The notes under the pieces: model-generated
The model's input: only the letters and a program-made list of their open reading frames with translations
Told to the model about the DNA's origin: nothing
Databases searched by the model: none
Part shown: in pieces, positions 31,101-42,053 of the stretch
Numbering within the stretch: the stretch's first letter is position 1
How the letters are laid out: each line of letters begins with the position of its first letter
Source: Phytophthora quininea
Lineage: Eukaryota > Oomycota > Peronosporomycetes > Peronosporales > Peronosporaceae
DNA length: 64,000 nucleotides
Direction of reading: 5' to 3'
Assembly: GCA_011947345.1 (NCBI GenBank)
Contig: JAAVTG010000593.1
Coordinates: 120,296-184,295, forward strand
Translations under genes and position numbers: made by a program

Positions 31101-33312
31101 CTAAGCTCTGTGATAGTCGCATTTTGAAATGGGAACCATTATCACTCACCCAAATTGGTGGAAGACCGAAACGAGAGTGCCAATTAAGTAGGGCCTCTGT
31201 AACCACGGAACTATCAGCAGAGTCAGCTACGACCAGCTCACAGAAATGAGTCGCGTGATCTTTCAAGACCAGTAAAAACCTGCTGTCTCCAAACGATTTT
31301 CCCATGTAAAGGAAATCGAAGTGCAGCACACCATTGCGTACGTTGCAGCCAATGTTTTCACTCCAAGGTCTCGGAATGATTTTACCTCCTTTTACGTGGA
31401 GACACAGTAAGCACGATTGGGCAAATTTGTTGACGATAGCGGAAAGACCATCAATCCAGAAAATTGAGCGGATGTGCGTTAGCATCGCACGACTTCCTCG
31501 ATGTCCTCTGGCGCCACAATGTGCCACAATGCAAAGACGTAAAATAAAATCAGTTGCATCTGAAGGCACCCATAATTTTCCGTTGACAACATATAAGCCA
31601 TCCTCGTTGCGAACAGCAATATCAAGAACTTCATGCACATCCTGCAGTTTCGCAAGTTGCTGCAGCGTCGGCCAAGCAAATGCTTCATCATCAAGCGGGC
31701 GAAGCGACATTGGTTGGACTTGATCGGAGTTTACTATATCGTTCATCGGCTCTGTCTGCTCCAACCCATCACTGTTGTCCACATGAAGTCGCTTTGTCAC
31801 TACTGTTGGTGCATGATTACCAGCCCAACGACTTATCATGTCGGCCCAGACATTGTCGGGGCCCGCTATATGATTCACGACATACCGATACGGCATCAGC
31901 TTCATCGCCCAGCGGAGGAGTTTTCCCCGTACATGTTTCTTGACCCCTTGATGGGGCGCGAAAATGTGTACTAAGTTTCGATGATCGCAATAAAGTCGAA
32001 ATGGTTGGGGCCGGAGCAGCAAATAGTCGAGTTTGTCAATTGCTGCGATTATCGGAAAAGCTTCCTTCTCCAATACGGTCCAGTTACATTGACTTCCAGC
32101 AAAAGTTCCGCTCATGCAATGTAAAAGGCGGTGCTGCTGGTCTACCGCTGGCGTCTTCGGGTCACAATTAGCAATCTGGGTGACAACAATCGCGTAGCCA
32201 GCACCTGAAGCATCCGTGAAAAGACAAGTAATTGCCTTGTCGTCCGGGAAATCCAAAGTTGCTGCATTTGCAAGTAGGGATTTAACCTCATCAAAGGAAG
32301 TCTTTTCCGCTTGAGTTAGCTCCAGCTTGATATTTGTTGCAGCACGACGTGTCCTCTTTGTGGATTGAAGAGCTTCATCCAGACGTTGCTGTAACGGAGC
32401 GACCACGCGTGCATAGTTAATGAGAGACTCACGAAGCCACCCAACAGCACAAACGAATTGCTGGAGCTCTCCAGCTGTGGCTGGGTATGGAATCGCAAGA
32501 AGAGTTTCGATCCTGGCGGGATCGTGCTTAATGCCGTGCTCGTTTACAACCTTTCCGCACCATTTGACCTCCTTCTGGAACAAGCTTGACTTTTAACGCT
32601 TAACTTCAGGCCAAATGAGTCCACAAGTGATAGGAACTCCTCCAGCTTGAACAGGTAGGTGTCAATATCCACAGCAAATAACATCAAGTCATCTATCCAC
32701 ACTAAGAGATGCTTATGCAGCAGGTCTGCAAAGCATTTCTCCATCATCCGCTGGAAGAAACCTGCAGAATCGCTGCTCCCTTGAGGAACTCGCCGCGGGG
32801 TAAAGACTTTTCATCGGTCATGTAGGGCAACCACTCCTGGCAAGCCTCTGCAAGAGGCAATTGCCAGAAACCCTTAAGAAGATCAAACAGACCAAAGCAC
32901 TTCATTCCTTTAGCGTTCTCCAGCACAACTGCCAGGATCGGCATTACTGCCGCAATCGTGTCCATCATGTCATTGACTGCGCGGTAGTCGATAGTTTGCC
33001 GTAGGTCCATGAGCTCAGAGCCCTTGTTTACTGGAAAAACTGGGCTAGCCCACCGAGATGACGGATTCTCGTGACAAATCCTAGTGACACAAGTTGGGCG
33101 TTAAAATTCCGAAGAAATTCTCGTACATGGGGAGGATACTTCCTCGGCTTACATGTAACTGGATGAGCACCACTTTTAAGACGAACCTCCAGTGGTGTCA
33201 CACGAGCAGGAGGGTCGTTGCGGAGCTCGGTGCGCCACACGTCGTACTTGTTTACAATCGTGCGGAGCTCATTCAGCTTTTCCACAGGAAACTCGTTAGT
33301 GAGCGCGTTCAA
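30976..33312 (-). pseudogene. Gypsy reverse transcriptase, RNase H and integrase core
   Basis: RT begins at 33312 and includes LRQTIDYRAVND, FGLFDLLKGFWQLPL and the active-site block HLLVWIDDLMLFA (W-I-D-D in the Y/F-x-D-D position). RNase H has LFTDASGAGYAIV and VNHIAGPDNVWADMISRW. The integrase core shows HFDFLYMG (first Asp), WVSDNGSHF (second Asp) and an SFTPAYC-like region after a frame change near 31100. Frame breaks lie near 33020, 32745 and 32585. Confidence 0.85.
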
Positions 33313-34823
33313 TTAGTTCATCCAAAGCAGCTTTTAAGGCGTCATCATCTCCTTGTTCCGATGGCTGGGCTGCGTCGTTGACTGGATCGGCCGAGCTCAC
33401 CACAGGATCATCAGCTTCAAGCTCAACTGGATCGTCAGCATCAACGTCAGTTCCATGTCCAGCTAATTGTTCGAGCTGTCTGTCGACGTCGATACCCAGC
33501 ATTTGGAGCAAATCGCGTCCAACGATAAATTCATCATCATCAATGTCCACAATTTGGCAAGGTATCAATTCGCTCATCTCCACAGGCCCAGCCACAGTAA
33601 CAATGCGGATATGTAGCATGGCCTGCTTCGATGTCATCACCACACGACGTCCATAAGCAACTTGACGAAGAGGTTGCTCAAGTTCAGTTTCCTCAACACT
33701 GGGGTCCAGCGCCTTCAGCTGCTCCCAGTGCGAGCGGCAAATAACGGTGCGATCCGAACCACTATCAGCACAAAATGGCAAGGACAGCACACCATTGAGA
33801 GTGACCATTCTTTGCTCTGTAGGCAAATATTCTCCAAATCGTTTCAGCCGCGCAGAGCTCTTCTTCTCGCGGTCTCGTCGTAATTTCTGCCGCAATTCCT
33901 CCTTCTGTGCCTCAGTTGAGGCGGGGCAGTCGCGAATCCAGTGCATTTCGTTGTACTTCGGGCATGGAGACGGAGGTTTTGACTTTGACTTTGCCTTTTC
34001 CTTCGCAGTAGTGTGAGATGTCAGCAATACTTCGCGCGTGTTGGTGTTGGCAGAGCTGGAGGCCTTGGCAGATGAACCTTTTGACTGGGAGCTGGCTTGG
34101 CGGCAACAGGTCCAGTACTACCTGGCTCTGTTGTACGAGACTTCTTGTTCTTCTGAAAGTGTCGCTCCTGTTCAGTTGCTTTTGAAAGGATCAATTTGTA
34201 CAGCTCCTTCGGGTCTGTACCGGCGGTCTTATGCGTGTATCGAACCGCATTTTTAACGTCGTCTTTTAAAGACGGTGGACTCAGAGATGCAGCGAGGCGC
34301 TTGCATTTCTCCTTCCGGCCATCGGCACCCTGGAAGATGCTGGAGAGGCCGTTCTCCTTTTCCACCTCTCGGAATCGTTGGAGGTGGCATATCACACGAG
34401 CTGTCACATCAGATTCCGACATCTTCATTCGCAATTCTCGCCGAAAGAGGGCCTTGATGTCCGGGAGATCACCGTTCTTGACAGTGGCGATAATTTTGTC
34501 AATCTCGGACATCAGCATCTCCTCCGTGACATCATCAGCGTCAACACCCAGTTGAAACTCGCAGAAAGTCGAGAGGAGGTCACCATAAATGACTCCTTGA
34601 TGCCTTGAATGATCGAATCGTAGTTTTCACCAGTTGCACGACAGCGCGCGCGCATCTTCGCCTCGTATTCCCGTCGTTCTCTTTTCCACTTGGTCAGCGC
34701 GGCATGCGAGATTGATGTCACTTCAGGGGCTACAATCGGCGCGAACACTGGTAGCGCATTGCTCGGCATGTCTTCTGAAGCATCGGCGTCGGCTTGGGCG
34801 CTGCGTCGAGTTCTGGGGCGCAT
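33296..34823 (-). pseudogene. Gypsy gag and protease
   Basis: Gag runs from about 34823, is charged and has no membrane segment. A zinc-knuckle-like CPKYNEMHWIRDCP sits near 33960. The protease follows: LPFCADSGSDRTVIC has the catalytic D-S-G triad, and VGRDLLQMLG is the typical end motif. Frame changes occur near 34515 and 34025. Confidence 0.8.
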
Positions 34824-35524
34824 CCTTCAGCCGAGTGCAGGGCTTGTCAGCCAGGACGCAGGTCCACTAAAGAATTCTTTGTGGTGTTTCCGGAATAATC
34901 TAAAACAACAAGTCGCGATGCGGGTGGCGATCCCGCACGAACATTGCCTAGTGTATTAGACGTAGAAGTAAAAGTGAGGAGGTCTCAAAACTACTAGCCG
35001 TGCTGTGCTTCTCCTTGGGAGCCAAGGAGAAGGGCACATTTACGGCGTTGTTCTTGTCTTGGAAGCTTTGCTACTTCCAGTGCCCGTAATCCTTCTCGTG
35101 GATGTTGGAAAGTGTCCGAGGCATGGCTTACGCCATGTCTTGGCACGATGGTGGGAAAGCGAGCTGGATACTCAAATACACTACAAGGACACGCCATCAG
35201 GGATGACTGAGACCCAGTGAGTCGTTTGAATTCCTGCGATATACAATGACATTGCTTGCAATCAACACTTGCTCTACCTCGGCAGTTTCTGGAATGGGGC
35301 ATCTCGACTTGACTATCCGGGGTGGGAACAAAATTGACTGCTTCTCGTGAATATCGATTTTTGCTGTGCATCTAGAAAAATGAGATCAAAACTTTTTTCT
35401 TTCGGTTTTGAAGGTCATCTACGTGGCAATCTTCAATTGATAACTGAGCGCAAGTTTAACGGAACCAGAGGTACGAATCCTATGGACGAGCACTTATGAG
35501 CGTGGTGTTCCTGCTTTAAAGCTA
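34824..35524. other. 5' flank of Gypsy element, unassigned
   Basis: May contain the 5' LTR and primer-binding site. I see a short hairpin TTCTCCTTGGGAGCCAAGGAGAA near 35010 but no LTR pair. No gene recognised. Confidence 0.4.
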
Positions 35525-35671
35525 CTAATTCTTGATAGCGTAGGCGAACGTCTTGGACACCTTTTTCTTTGTCAATCTCTTGAGTATCATCCTTTCTTCA
35601 TCGGCTAGACCTTCGTCTGGAGCTATCGTGGCGGTTCGAAGAAACCGAATTATGCCGCTATTATCGACGTC
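35525..35671 (-). pseudogene. RxLR-dEER effector fragment cut off near a LINE 3' end
   Basis: The minus strand reads RFLRTATIAPDEGLADEER followed by a basic Lys-rich tail and the stop at 35525-35527. RFLR plus DEER is unmistakable. The signal peptide is missing: upstream, after about 35680, the sequence turns into the LINE 3' tail starting at 35691. It is unrelated in its tail to the RxLR-dEER gene at 37509. Confidence 0.75.
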
Positions 35672-35690
35672 TCACCATTGGAGGAGGAGG

Positions 35691-36850
35691 AAATTGAATT
35701 GATTAACTGTTTAGCGGATTTCTCGTCTTAAGGTGATAAGCTATCTATCCGTGAGAGTTACGTTCGTGTCGTCCACATGTGGTGCATGGGTTCCGGGATA
35801 TTATTTTCTGGCGGATCAACGCCAAGTTGTTGCAGCACGCAGACCACAGTAGCGCGGTTGCAATGAAGCTCATGTGCGTGTTGGTAGAGGAATTGGTAGT
35901 GCATCTTGAACGAGTCCAGTAGCGATAAATCTGATGCCACGAGATAAAGCAGCTTAGACGAGAAAACCGTTAAATTGTTAATCAACTCATTTTAATTGAG
36001 CGAGTTCAGCAGATTGAGAGTATTTGGCACCACAGCTGTCGTTTCCTGGAATTGAATGTCGTTCCTGAGCCGCCATGTTGCGTGAAACACTATCACTGTG
36101 TAGATCCTCCATAGAAGTATCAGTTCTTTGTACTCACTTCTCCAGTTCCTACGGAGGTCTTGCAATCTCCAGCTTAGATCAACGCAAAAGAACCTCGGCC
36201 ACCGGCTCCATAATTCCCCCACACTGGTTCTAATGACGGGCACGTGAAAAACAGTGTTCTACCGTTTCGATATCCTGGCATTCCGGACGAACGCAGTTTT
36301 GGATATTAGGCTTTAGTTCTCTGAGGAAGTATAGTCGTGAGCCGACTGTGAGGTCTCCGAAGCACATTCGTACTATCACATCATGAATTACCGGCAGTAG
36401 ATATCCACGTAGAGAAATCACACTGGACAAGGCCTCATGAATCCTTTGTCGAGGACACCCCAGGTCTTCCATCGGATGATGCATCAACTCCGGAACTTGC
36501 TAGAGAATCACCTTCCAATCTTGCGATCGCAAATTTGGGAAGAATCGCGTAGTTGGTTTTGTTGGGAGGCAGCTGCTTAGCTTGATTCCAAACATCGGTG
36601 GTGAATTCGTATTTCTTACTTCCTGCATTCCTCCTTCGTCCGGATGCGGTAGTAAGCGATGAAATAATCGGCTCATTTGATGGTAGAGCACGAAAATGTC
36701 ATGCGGAAGCACTTTCGTCCCAAGTATTGGATGAATCTCGAAGCATTCTCACCGATGGAGAGTCGGTGGCATCGCTTTCACGAGATTCTAAGTGTCAACG
36801 AGATCTAATATACTTCCTGAACGATAATTTCGACAAAAGCTGAGATCTCT
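35691..36850 (-). mobile_element. LINE 3' half (right copy, complete 3' end)
   Basis: The minus strand runs from about 36850 (linker region) through HHPMEDLGCPRQRIHEAL, VGSRLYFLRELKPNIQNCVRPEC and the terminal SFKMHYQFLYQHAHEL to the 3' tail at 35691. It is nearly identical to the copy at 1935-2628. An 81-bp insertion interrupts it at 35920-36000. The part above 36468 belongs to the inverted duplication; the part below does not. Confidence 0.8.
35911..36009 (+). mobile_element. 81-bp short insertion inside the LINE, with target duplication
   Basis: Comparison with the uninterrupted copy near 2150-2170 shows 81 extra bases (35920-36000) bounded by CGAGTCCAG (35911-35919) and CGAGTTCAG (36001-36009). 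The insert resembles the repeat at 21761-21840 and ends in a LINE-tail-like GTTAATCAACTCATTTTAAT. It is a short retroposed element inserted into an older LINE copy. Confidence 0.75.
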
Positions 36851-37052
36851 TCAATTGCTCTGACAATGAACGCAATGAACAAAAGGTAGTCACCACAGGG
36901 TGAGGATAGATGTGTAGACCACGAATTGGTATTGCACTATACAGTACCAATCAGCAACAAACGCATTGATTGTTTTCTAACCGCTCCCTACAAGCACTAT
37001 CATTAATTCCACCAGGCGGGTGTGACTGGCCGAAAGCGCCTAATTCGCAAAA
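36851..37052. other. spacer inside the duplication, no gene
   Basis: Corresponds to 28298-28500 in the left copy. Nothing coding is seen. Confidence 0.4.
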
Positions 37053-37239
37053 CTAATCCTGCTTAAGCTTGACAGGACTCTTGACGGGATACTTCTTTCC
37101 CCAGTACCTGAGGTACTGCTGCCAAAACAAACAATACATGTCGCGTTGCAGCTGCTCCCATTCTACATCTGCACTCTCGCCACGATTTCCAGCTCGTCGG
37201 TCAATTACTTGGGGTGGTGTATTCCCGGACGTCAAGCTG

Positions 37240-37509
37240 TCACATGAACTTGTTGTTCTTACTGTTGGCCAGCCAGTTCTTAAGACCATCGTCGATCTTG
37301 GGCATGGCTAGGACCTTCCCAAGTGCCGGGTCCGTCAGCGCTCTTTCTTCGTCTGCATCGTCGTTGTCGACAGCTTCTTCCACAGTCTTGGTCGTCCTCA
37401 GGAATCGGCTGGTTTTAACCGCGTCGACGACATCCACTTGAACACTTTCAGGAGCCGAAACTACGGCGAGAGTGGCTGCCAGAGCGAAGACGAGGTAACT
37501 CAGACGCAT
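37240..37509 (-). CDS. RxLR-dEER effector candidate (right copy)
   Basis: Twin of the gene at 27843-28112: 89 residues, signal peptide, RFLR at 35-38 and DEER at 53-56, differing by Asp for Asn near the end. Both copies are intact, so this gene is a recent paralogue pair in opposite orientation. The overlapping downstream frame ends at a stop at 37053-37055. Confidence 0.9.
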   Translation of the reverse strand: MRLSYLVFALAATLAVVSAPESVQVDVVDAVKTSRFLRTTKTVEEAVDNDDADEERALTDPALGKVLAMPKIDDGLKNWLANSKNNKFM

Positions 37510-38142
37510 TGTAGATCGGAAGGAACTTCCTGGCCGGTTATGGAACTTGGTAGCAGAATGGAAAGTGAGAGCCGAACGAAAGACTGCTTTCACGCATCTG
37601 ATAGTTCTCGAATTGGCAAACGAGCTCGGCATCGGCCAAAACTAAAAGTTTTACGTCCTCTTGGCAACGTGTTGGCTTATGTCAGCATTGCGCTGAGTTG
37701 ACTGGACGTTGATTTTCTCTGATCAGATTTTCAATGATTCAACAGACAACATATAACATTGTTTCCTCGAAATTGCGTGCATCTTGCCAAGCATCTTGTA
37801 ACAACTAAAATGACAAGCCTGATTCAGATTAAAGAGAGGGAGAACTCGATTAGCTAGTTATGGTTTGCTAGCTGTTGGGAGTTACGAGTAACGCATATCT
37901 TCACGTTGATGAGAGATCCAAATTCGCCGTTCTGGAGTAGTCAGTCTCGATCAGGGAGAGACATTAATTCCAGGCGTCGAAGAATATTGGCTACAGCTTC
38001 ACCGTCGACACCTACTTCAGTCGTCTAAAATTTGGAGGCGACGATAATTGGAGCTCTTGGTGACTACGCTGAGTTTCGTGAACGTTCGTGTCATTCCGGA
38101 GCCGCCACATCGCACCAAAGTAGGATTAATGTCTTGCGATGT
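37510..38142. other. intergenic within the duplication
   Basis: 5' flanks between RxLR-dEER gene and RxLR pseudogene; equivalent to 27211-27842. A TCACTTTCCATTCTG stretch upstream of the effector ATG resembles an initiator but is weak. No gene. Confidence 0.4.
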
Positions 38143-38480
38143 TTATTCCATTTGCTTTGGTATGCGTACACAGGGAAGATTAGTAGTCTCCATTCCAGTT
38201 GAGATCCAATTGTTGCCACACCTCCTATAAAGTCGGACATGATAACAAATCAAGACTTCCAAGAACCCGTAGGATACTTTCCGTCGACTTCCTTCAGCCT
38301 CAACGAGTGCAAATTTCCACCTTTCATGAAGGAAAATCTTGTCGATGAGCGTCTTCCTCACTCTGTTGCTTCTAGACAGCTTTCTCTCAAACATCTCAGC
38401 TAGATGTAAGTTCCTAGTGCCGATCGTCTGCAGCTCCTAGGAGACGTGAAGAGCGTCGTCGATCAACCATAGCATCCTTT
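38143..38480 (-). pseudogene. RxLR pseudogene of the short KGTHTG family (right copy)
   Basis: Mirror of 26872-27210, with the same RNLH change and the same early stop after the signal-peptide remnant. Confidence 0.75.
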
Positions 38481-38555
38481 TCTTGAGTCGGTTAAGGAAT
38501 TCGCAGTTCGAAGTACGTAATCGAACAACTTTCAGACAACACTCCCAATGCTCGG

Positions 38556-40370
38556 ATGTCATGTGACAACCTTCGTGCAACCATTCCAGACGAAACGTCA
38601 AGAACGGTCAATCGGCGCCTCCTAGCCACAAGCAGAAGACCAAGGGCAACCGAGTATTTGAGCGCGGCCCAGGACATCGCGGAAGAGCACGATCACGCCC
38701 AGGTGACGTTGCTGCACGTGGGATACGCGCTGCTCAACACTAACGGCACAGATAAGAGGAAGAAACACGACAATGAGTCGAACCAAGAGCAACCCTGTGC
38801 TGATGGTGAGCCTACTGTTGGTAAGACTGCCATCGCGGAGGGCCTGGCCCTCCGTATCGTGGTCAGCGATGCGCCTGAGTCGCTGTATTGCAAGCTAAGA
38901 TTGCCGAAGCCAAGTACCGCGGCGAGTTTGAGGAGCGAATGAACACTGTGCCAAAGGAAGTGAAGGAGCGCGAACGCAAGATCATCTTGTTCATCGATGA
39001 GATGCGTCTGGTTTTGGCGCCGGGCAGACTTCAGTAGCGATGGACATTGCCGACCTGCTGAAGCCCTGCTTGCGCGTGGTGAACTGTGATGCATCGGTGA
39101 AACGACGCTGGGCGAATGTCGGGAGCATGTGGAGAAGGACAAGGCATTCGAGTGTCGTTCCCAGCAAATGCTTGTGAAGGAGCCATCAGCGACGGACTCC
39201 GTGACCATTCTACGAGGGCTGGAGGAGCGTTGCGAGTCGCACCACAGCTTGCAGGCTCAGGATTCGGCTATCGTCGCTGCTGCCAATCTCGCTGTTCGGT
39301 AAATCAAGAAGCGCTTCATGTCCGACAAGGCAATCCACAGCATCGATGAAGCGTGCGCTAATGTCTATGCCCAGCTAGTGGTCGATGAATTGGAGCGTCG
39401 CCAACTGCAACTTCAGGTCGAGGCCACTGCTTGGCAAAGGAGAAGGACACGACGAGCCAAGCAGCGTTTGAAACAGATTGAACAGCATTCAAAAAGAGTT
39501 AAAGCCGCTAATCCTTCGTCACCAAGTGTAGAAGGCCCGTGCCAACGAAATTCGAGATCTTCGCTTGCACCTCACGGTGGAGCAGGCCAACCGCAGCCAA
39601 GACTTGCACCCTCGCCGATCTGCCGTTCTACGCCATCTCAGACGCCAAGCGCCGGGTTGCAGGAGCTGATCAAGCCAAGAAGCGTCAAGACGAGCACAAG
39701 GTGGTCGAAGGAGTGGTGCAGGAAGAACAAATCTACAGGGTGGTGGCTCGGTGGACGGGCATTCCTGTGCGCCGAATGGCGTCAAGTGCGAGATTAAAAA
39801 GACTCACTCGAAGGTGCTGAACATTTTGCTGCAGCCGCTAGGCGGCGGTCGTCTGACGGACTCTCGTGACTTGGCCGAAACGGTGGTCATCATGACGTCC
39901 AACATTGGCGCTCAGCCCTTGTCGTTCAAGAATGGAGTGTCACCACGTGCGAGCAAGAAGACGAAGACCGAAAACAACTGTGCGCATGAGGATATCGAGA
40001 CCCAGTGCAAATTCGCTAAGCAACGCGTGGTGGTTCTGCTGCTGCTGCGCCACATGGTTCGTCCGGAGCTGCTCAATCGCCTAAGGGATCACGAGTCTCA
40101 TGATGTTAGACCCTCTCTATCGAACGCCGTTGACTGTGCGGGGTGTTTGAGCAGCTCGGCCGCGTCAACCTGCCCCTGCTGCTGCAGTTCCAGCCTTCTG
40201 TAGGAGTCGCAGATCTCGGTGAACGTGATCACCAGCGCGCTGTACGTGGTTCTGGACGAAGCCTGCGAGCTGCAGTACGGCGAGCATCCTATCAAGCGCT
40301 ACATCGCCGTTGTGACCGACCTGAGCAAGCTCATCAACTCGGGAGCAAGAGCCACGTAGACCGACGGCAA
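38556..40370 (+). pseudogene. ClpB/Hsp100 chaperone pseudogene (right copy)
   Basis: Same domain remnants as the left copy, on the plus strand, with the Clp N-domain, first AAA Walker A (VGKTAIAEGLAL), Walker B (ILFIDEM) and middle-domain pieces. The second Walker A/B region is deleted. The stretch lost from the left copy is present here: QLGRVNLPLLLQFQ and VVLDEACELQYGEHPIKRYI from the ClpB C-terminal domain. Frames change many times. It looks like a retired copy of a mitochondrial or cytosolic Hsp100 gene. Confidence 0.85.
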
Positions 40371-41162
40371 CTTGTCATTCAACGTCATGGACACGAGCTG
40401 CGACCCCCTCTGGGTAAACCACCCGGGTCCTCTAAGCTATTGGGGCAAGAAGTACTCCACCATCGCTGGACTGAACGCAACAGGATATGCTTTGAAGACG
40501 GCAGTCCAGAACCAAAACGACAGCTCTGGCCGCGATATATGCAACGTTTGGAGCTCACATTCGCAGAGGCCTTAGAACCGCAGACAGCAATCTACACGAG
40601 CAATATCACACCATTCTGCGCCGACTAAAGCAAACGTCACACTTCGGCAACTTCATCAACTGCAACCCAGACCTATTTCGCCTCCGACACGTTCGACTTC
40701 ACGCTGCCCAACGCTCTGGCGTTGTATTCCAGACCTTAGTAGATTAGATTTAGCACCGCAGATTGAGAACTCACAAATAATCGGTAATCGAAGCCCCCCA
40801 GAAGTTCCCCGTCAAGAACCCAAGGCAGTTGGTTGGCATAGCTGATACGGAGTCTAATGCAATTCCGGACACAGAGTAAATTGGCTCGATTCAAGGAGTT
40901 TTAGAACCGCAGAAAAGAAACGTAGTGAAGATAACTAGCAGCTTGCTTGTGACTTCAGTTAGTTCGAAAGTTGATCGACTTGCTATATCCATTGCATACG
41001 CCAGGACGATGAGAAGGTTTCGCATCGATCAACAAGTTACTGCGGTTTGCACGGAAGAACCAGATCAAGTGCCAATCACACGATAATCCTGCGATGTGTC
41101 CATGGGCTTCCACCTGTCAAGGTGTCATGCATCATCATTCCCCAAACTGCCGACTGTGAGCC
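40371..41162. other. 3' flank of the ClpB pseudogene and 5' flank of NLP1
   Basis: The ClpB frame continues at 40370-40570 into a non-ClpB sequence (CDPLWVNHPGPLSYWGKKY) that I cannot place. From about 40620 to the NLP1 start no gene is recognised. Confidence 0.4.
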
Positions 41163-41881
41163 ATGACGCTACTACCGTTCCTCGCTATCGCCGCCATAGC
41201 GATCATTTCAGTCGACGCTGCGTCCATCAGCCATTCCAGAGTGCAGCCGTTCAAGCAACCGGTGCCGGTGACGATCTCCGAGAAAGCAGGTGTGAAGTTC
41301 AAGCCTCTGCTGGAGATTCGAGCAGGTTGCGTCTCATTCCCGGCTGTCAATGCTGAGGGCCAAATCACCGGCGGACTAAAAGGAACTGGAGGAACGCAGG
41401 AATGCGACGACGCGCCGTTGGGGTCCCAAGTCTACGGTCGGTCCGCTTGGCACAACGATGCGTGGGCCATCATGTACGCCTGGTACTTCCCGAAAGGCTT
41501 CCAGGCTCGAAGGCCCTTCAGACGTCACGACTGGGCCAGCGTCGTCGTGTGGATCGACAACCCGGCAGTGGAAGCGCCGAAAGTCTTGGGCGTATCGACC
41601 TCACAATCGGACTCGACATACAACACGTTCGCACCGCTCAAACAAATGTTCCTGGCGAATGGGACGACCCCAAGTTCTATCACTCGCTGCGGAGATTGGC
41701 CGGCGGCGACCCCTTCATGGACATTACCATCTTAGCTGGGGATTCCCATGACCTCATTATGTGGGACCAACTCCCCGACGACGCTCGGATAGCGTTGGAA
41801 ACGACGGATTTCGGAGACGCCAAAGTGCCGTTTATCGATTCCGAGTTCACCACGAGGCTTGACGCCGCATGGCTGTACTAA
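41163..41881 (+). CDS. NPP1-type necrosis-inducing-like protein (NLP1), frameshifted
   Basis: ATG 41163 begins a signal peptide ([20 protein letters not shown]) followed by the NPP1 domain: a Cys pair in the N-terminal half, [20 protein letters not shown], and the heptapeptide region RRHDWAS, where the normally acidic final position is Ala. The frame ends at 41735, but matching C-terminal sequence ([21 protein letters not shown]) runs in another frame to 41881; the break lies about 41665-41672. NLPs are secreted proteins, some lytic on dicot membranes. The changed heptapeptide suggests a non-lytic type. The break may be sequence error or real. Confidence 0.8.
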
Positions 41882-42053
41882 GAGTTTAACATAATGAAAT
41901 CGAAGGTGTAAACGCGCTCGAACATACTTCCACGTTGACAATTATCATAATTCACGGAGCTAGGCGCGGCGGGCTTCTATCACGCGCCGATCTGAAGGAC
42001 GAGACGACACTCCTTTCTCTACAACAAGCTCACACTATCCACTTGACGCTGCT
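41882..42053. other. short intergenic region between convergent genes
   Basis: NLP1 (plus) and the subtilase (minus) converge here. No terminator signal is recognised. Confidence 0.4.

Larger units (their letters stand above)
30023..34823 (-). mobile_element. Ty3/Gypsy chromovirus, near-complete internal region
   Basis: The minus strand contains, in order, gag with zinc knuckle, aspartic protease, reverse transcriptase, RNase H, integrase and a C-terminal chromodomain, spanning 4.8 kb. At least seven frame changes interrupt it. The protein motifs are otherwise well preserved, so the decay is recent or partly due to sequence error. LTRs were not identified on either side; 34830-35380 and 29720-30020 are the places to look. 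Confidence 0.85.
36468..40432 (-). repeat. inverted segmental duplication, right copy
   Basis: Partner of 25150-28881. It has the longer ClpB C-terminal region and a LINE that continues past the duplication edge to its own 3' end, so this copy preserves the ancestral arrangement. The copies are separated by about 7.6 kb filled with a MULE remnant, a Gypsy element and LINE sequence. Confidence 0.9.

Noticed and set aside
34830..35380. LTR of the chromovirus
   Set aside because: The position is right, but I could not find a matching copy at the other end or convincing TG...CA termini, so it is not annotated.
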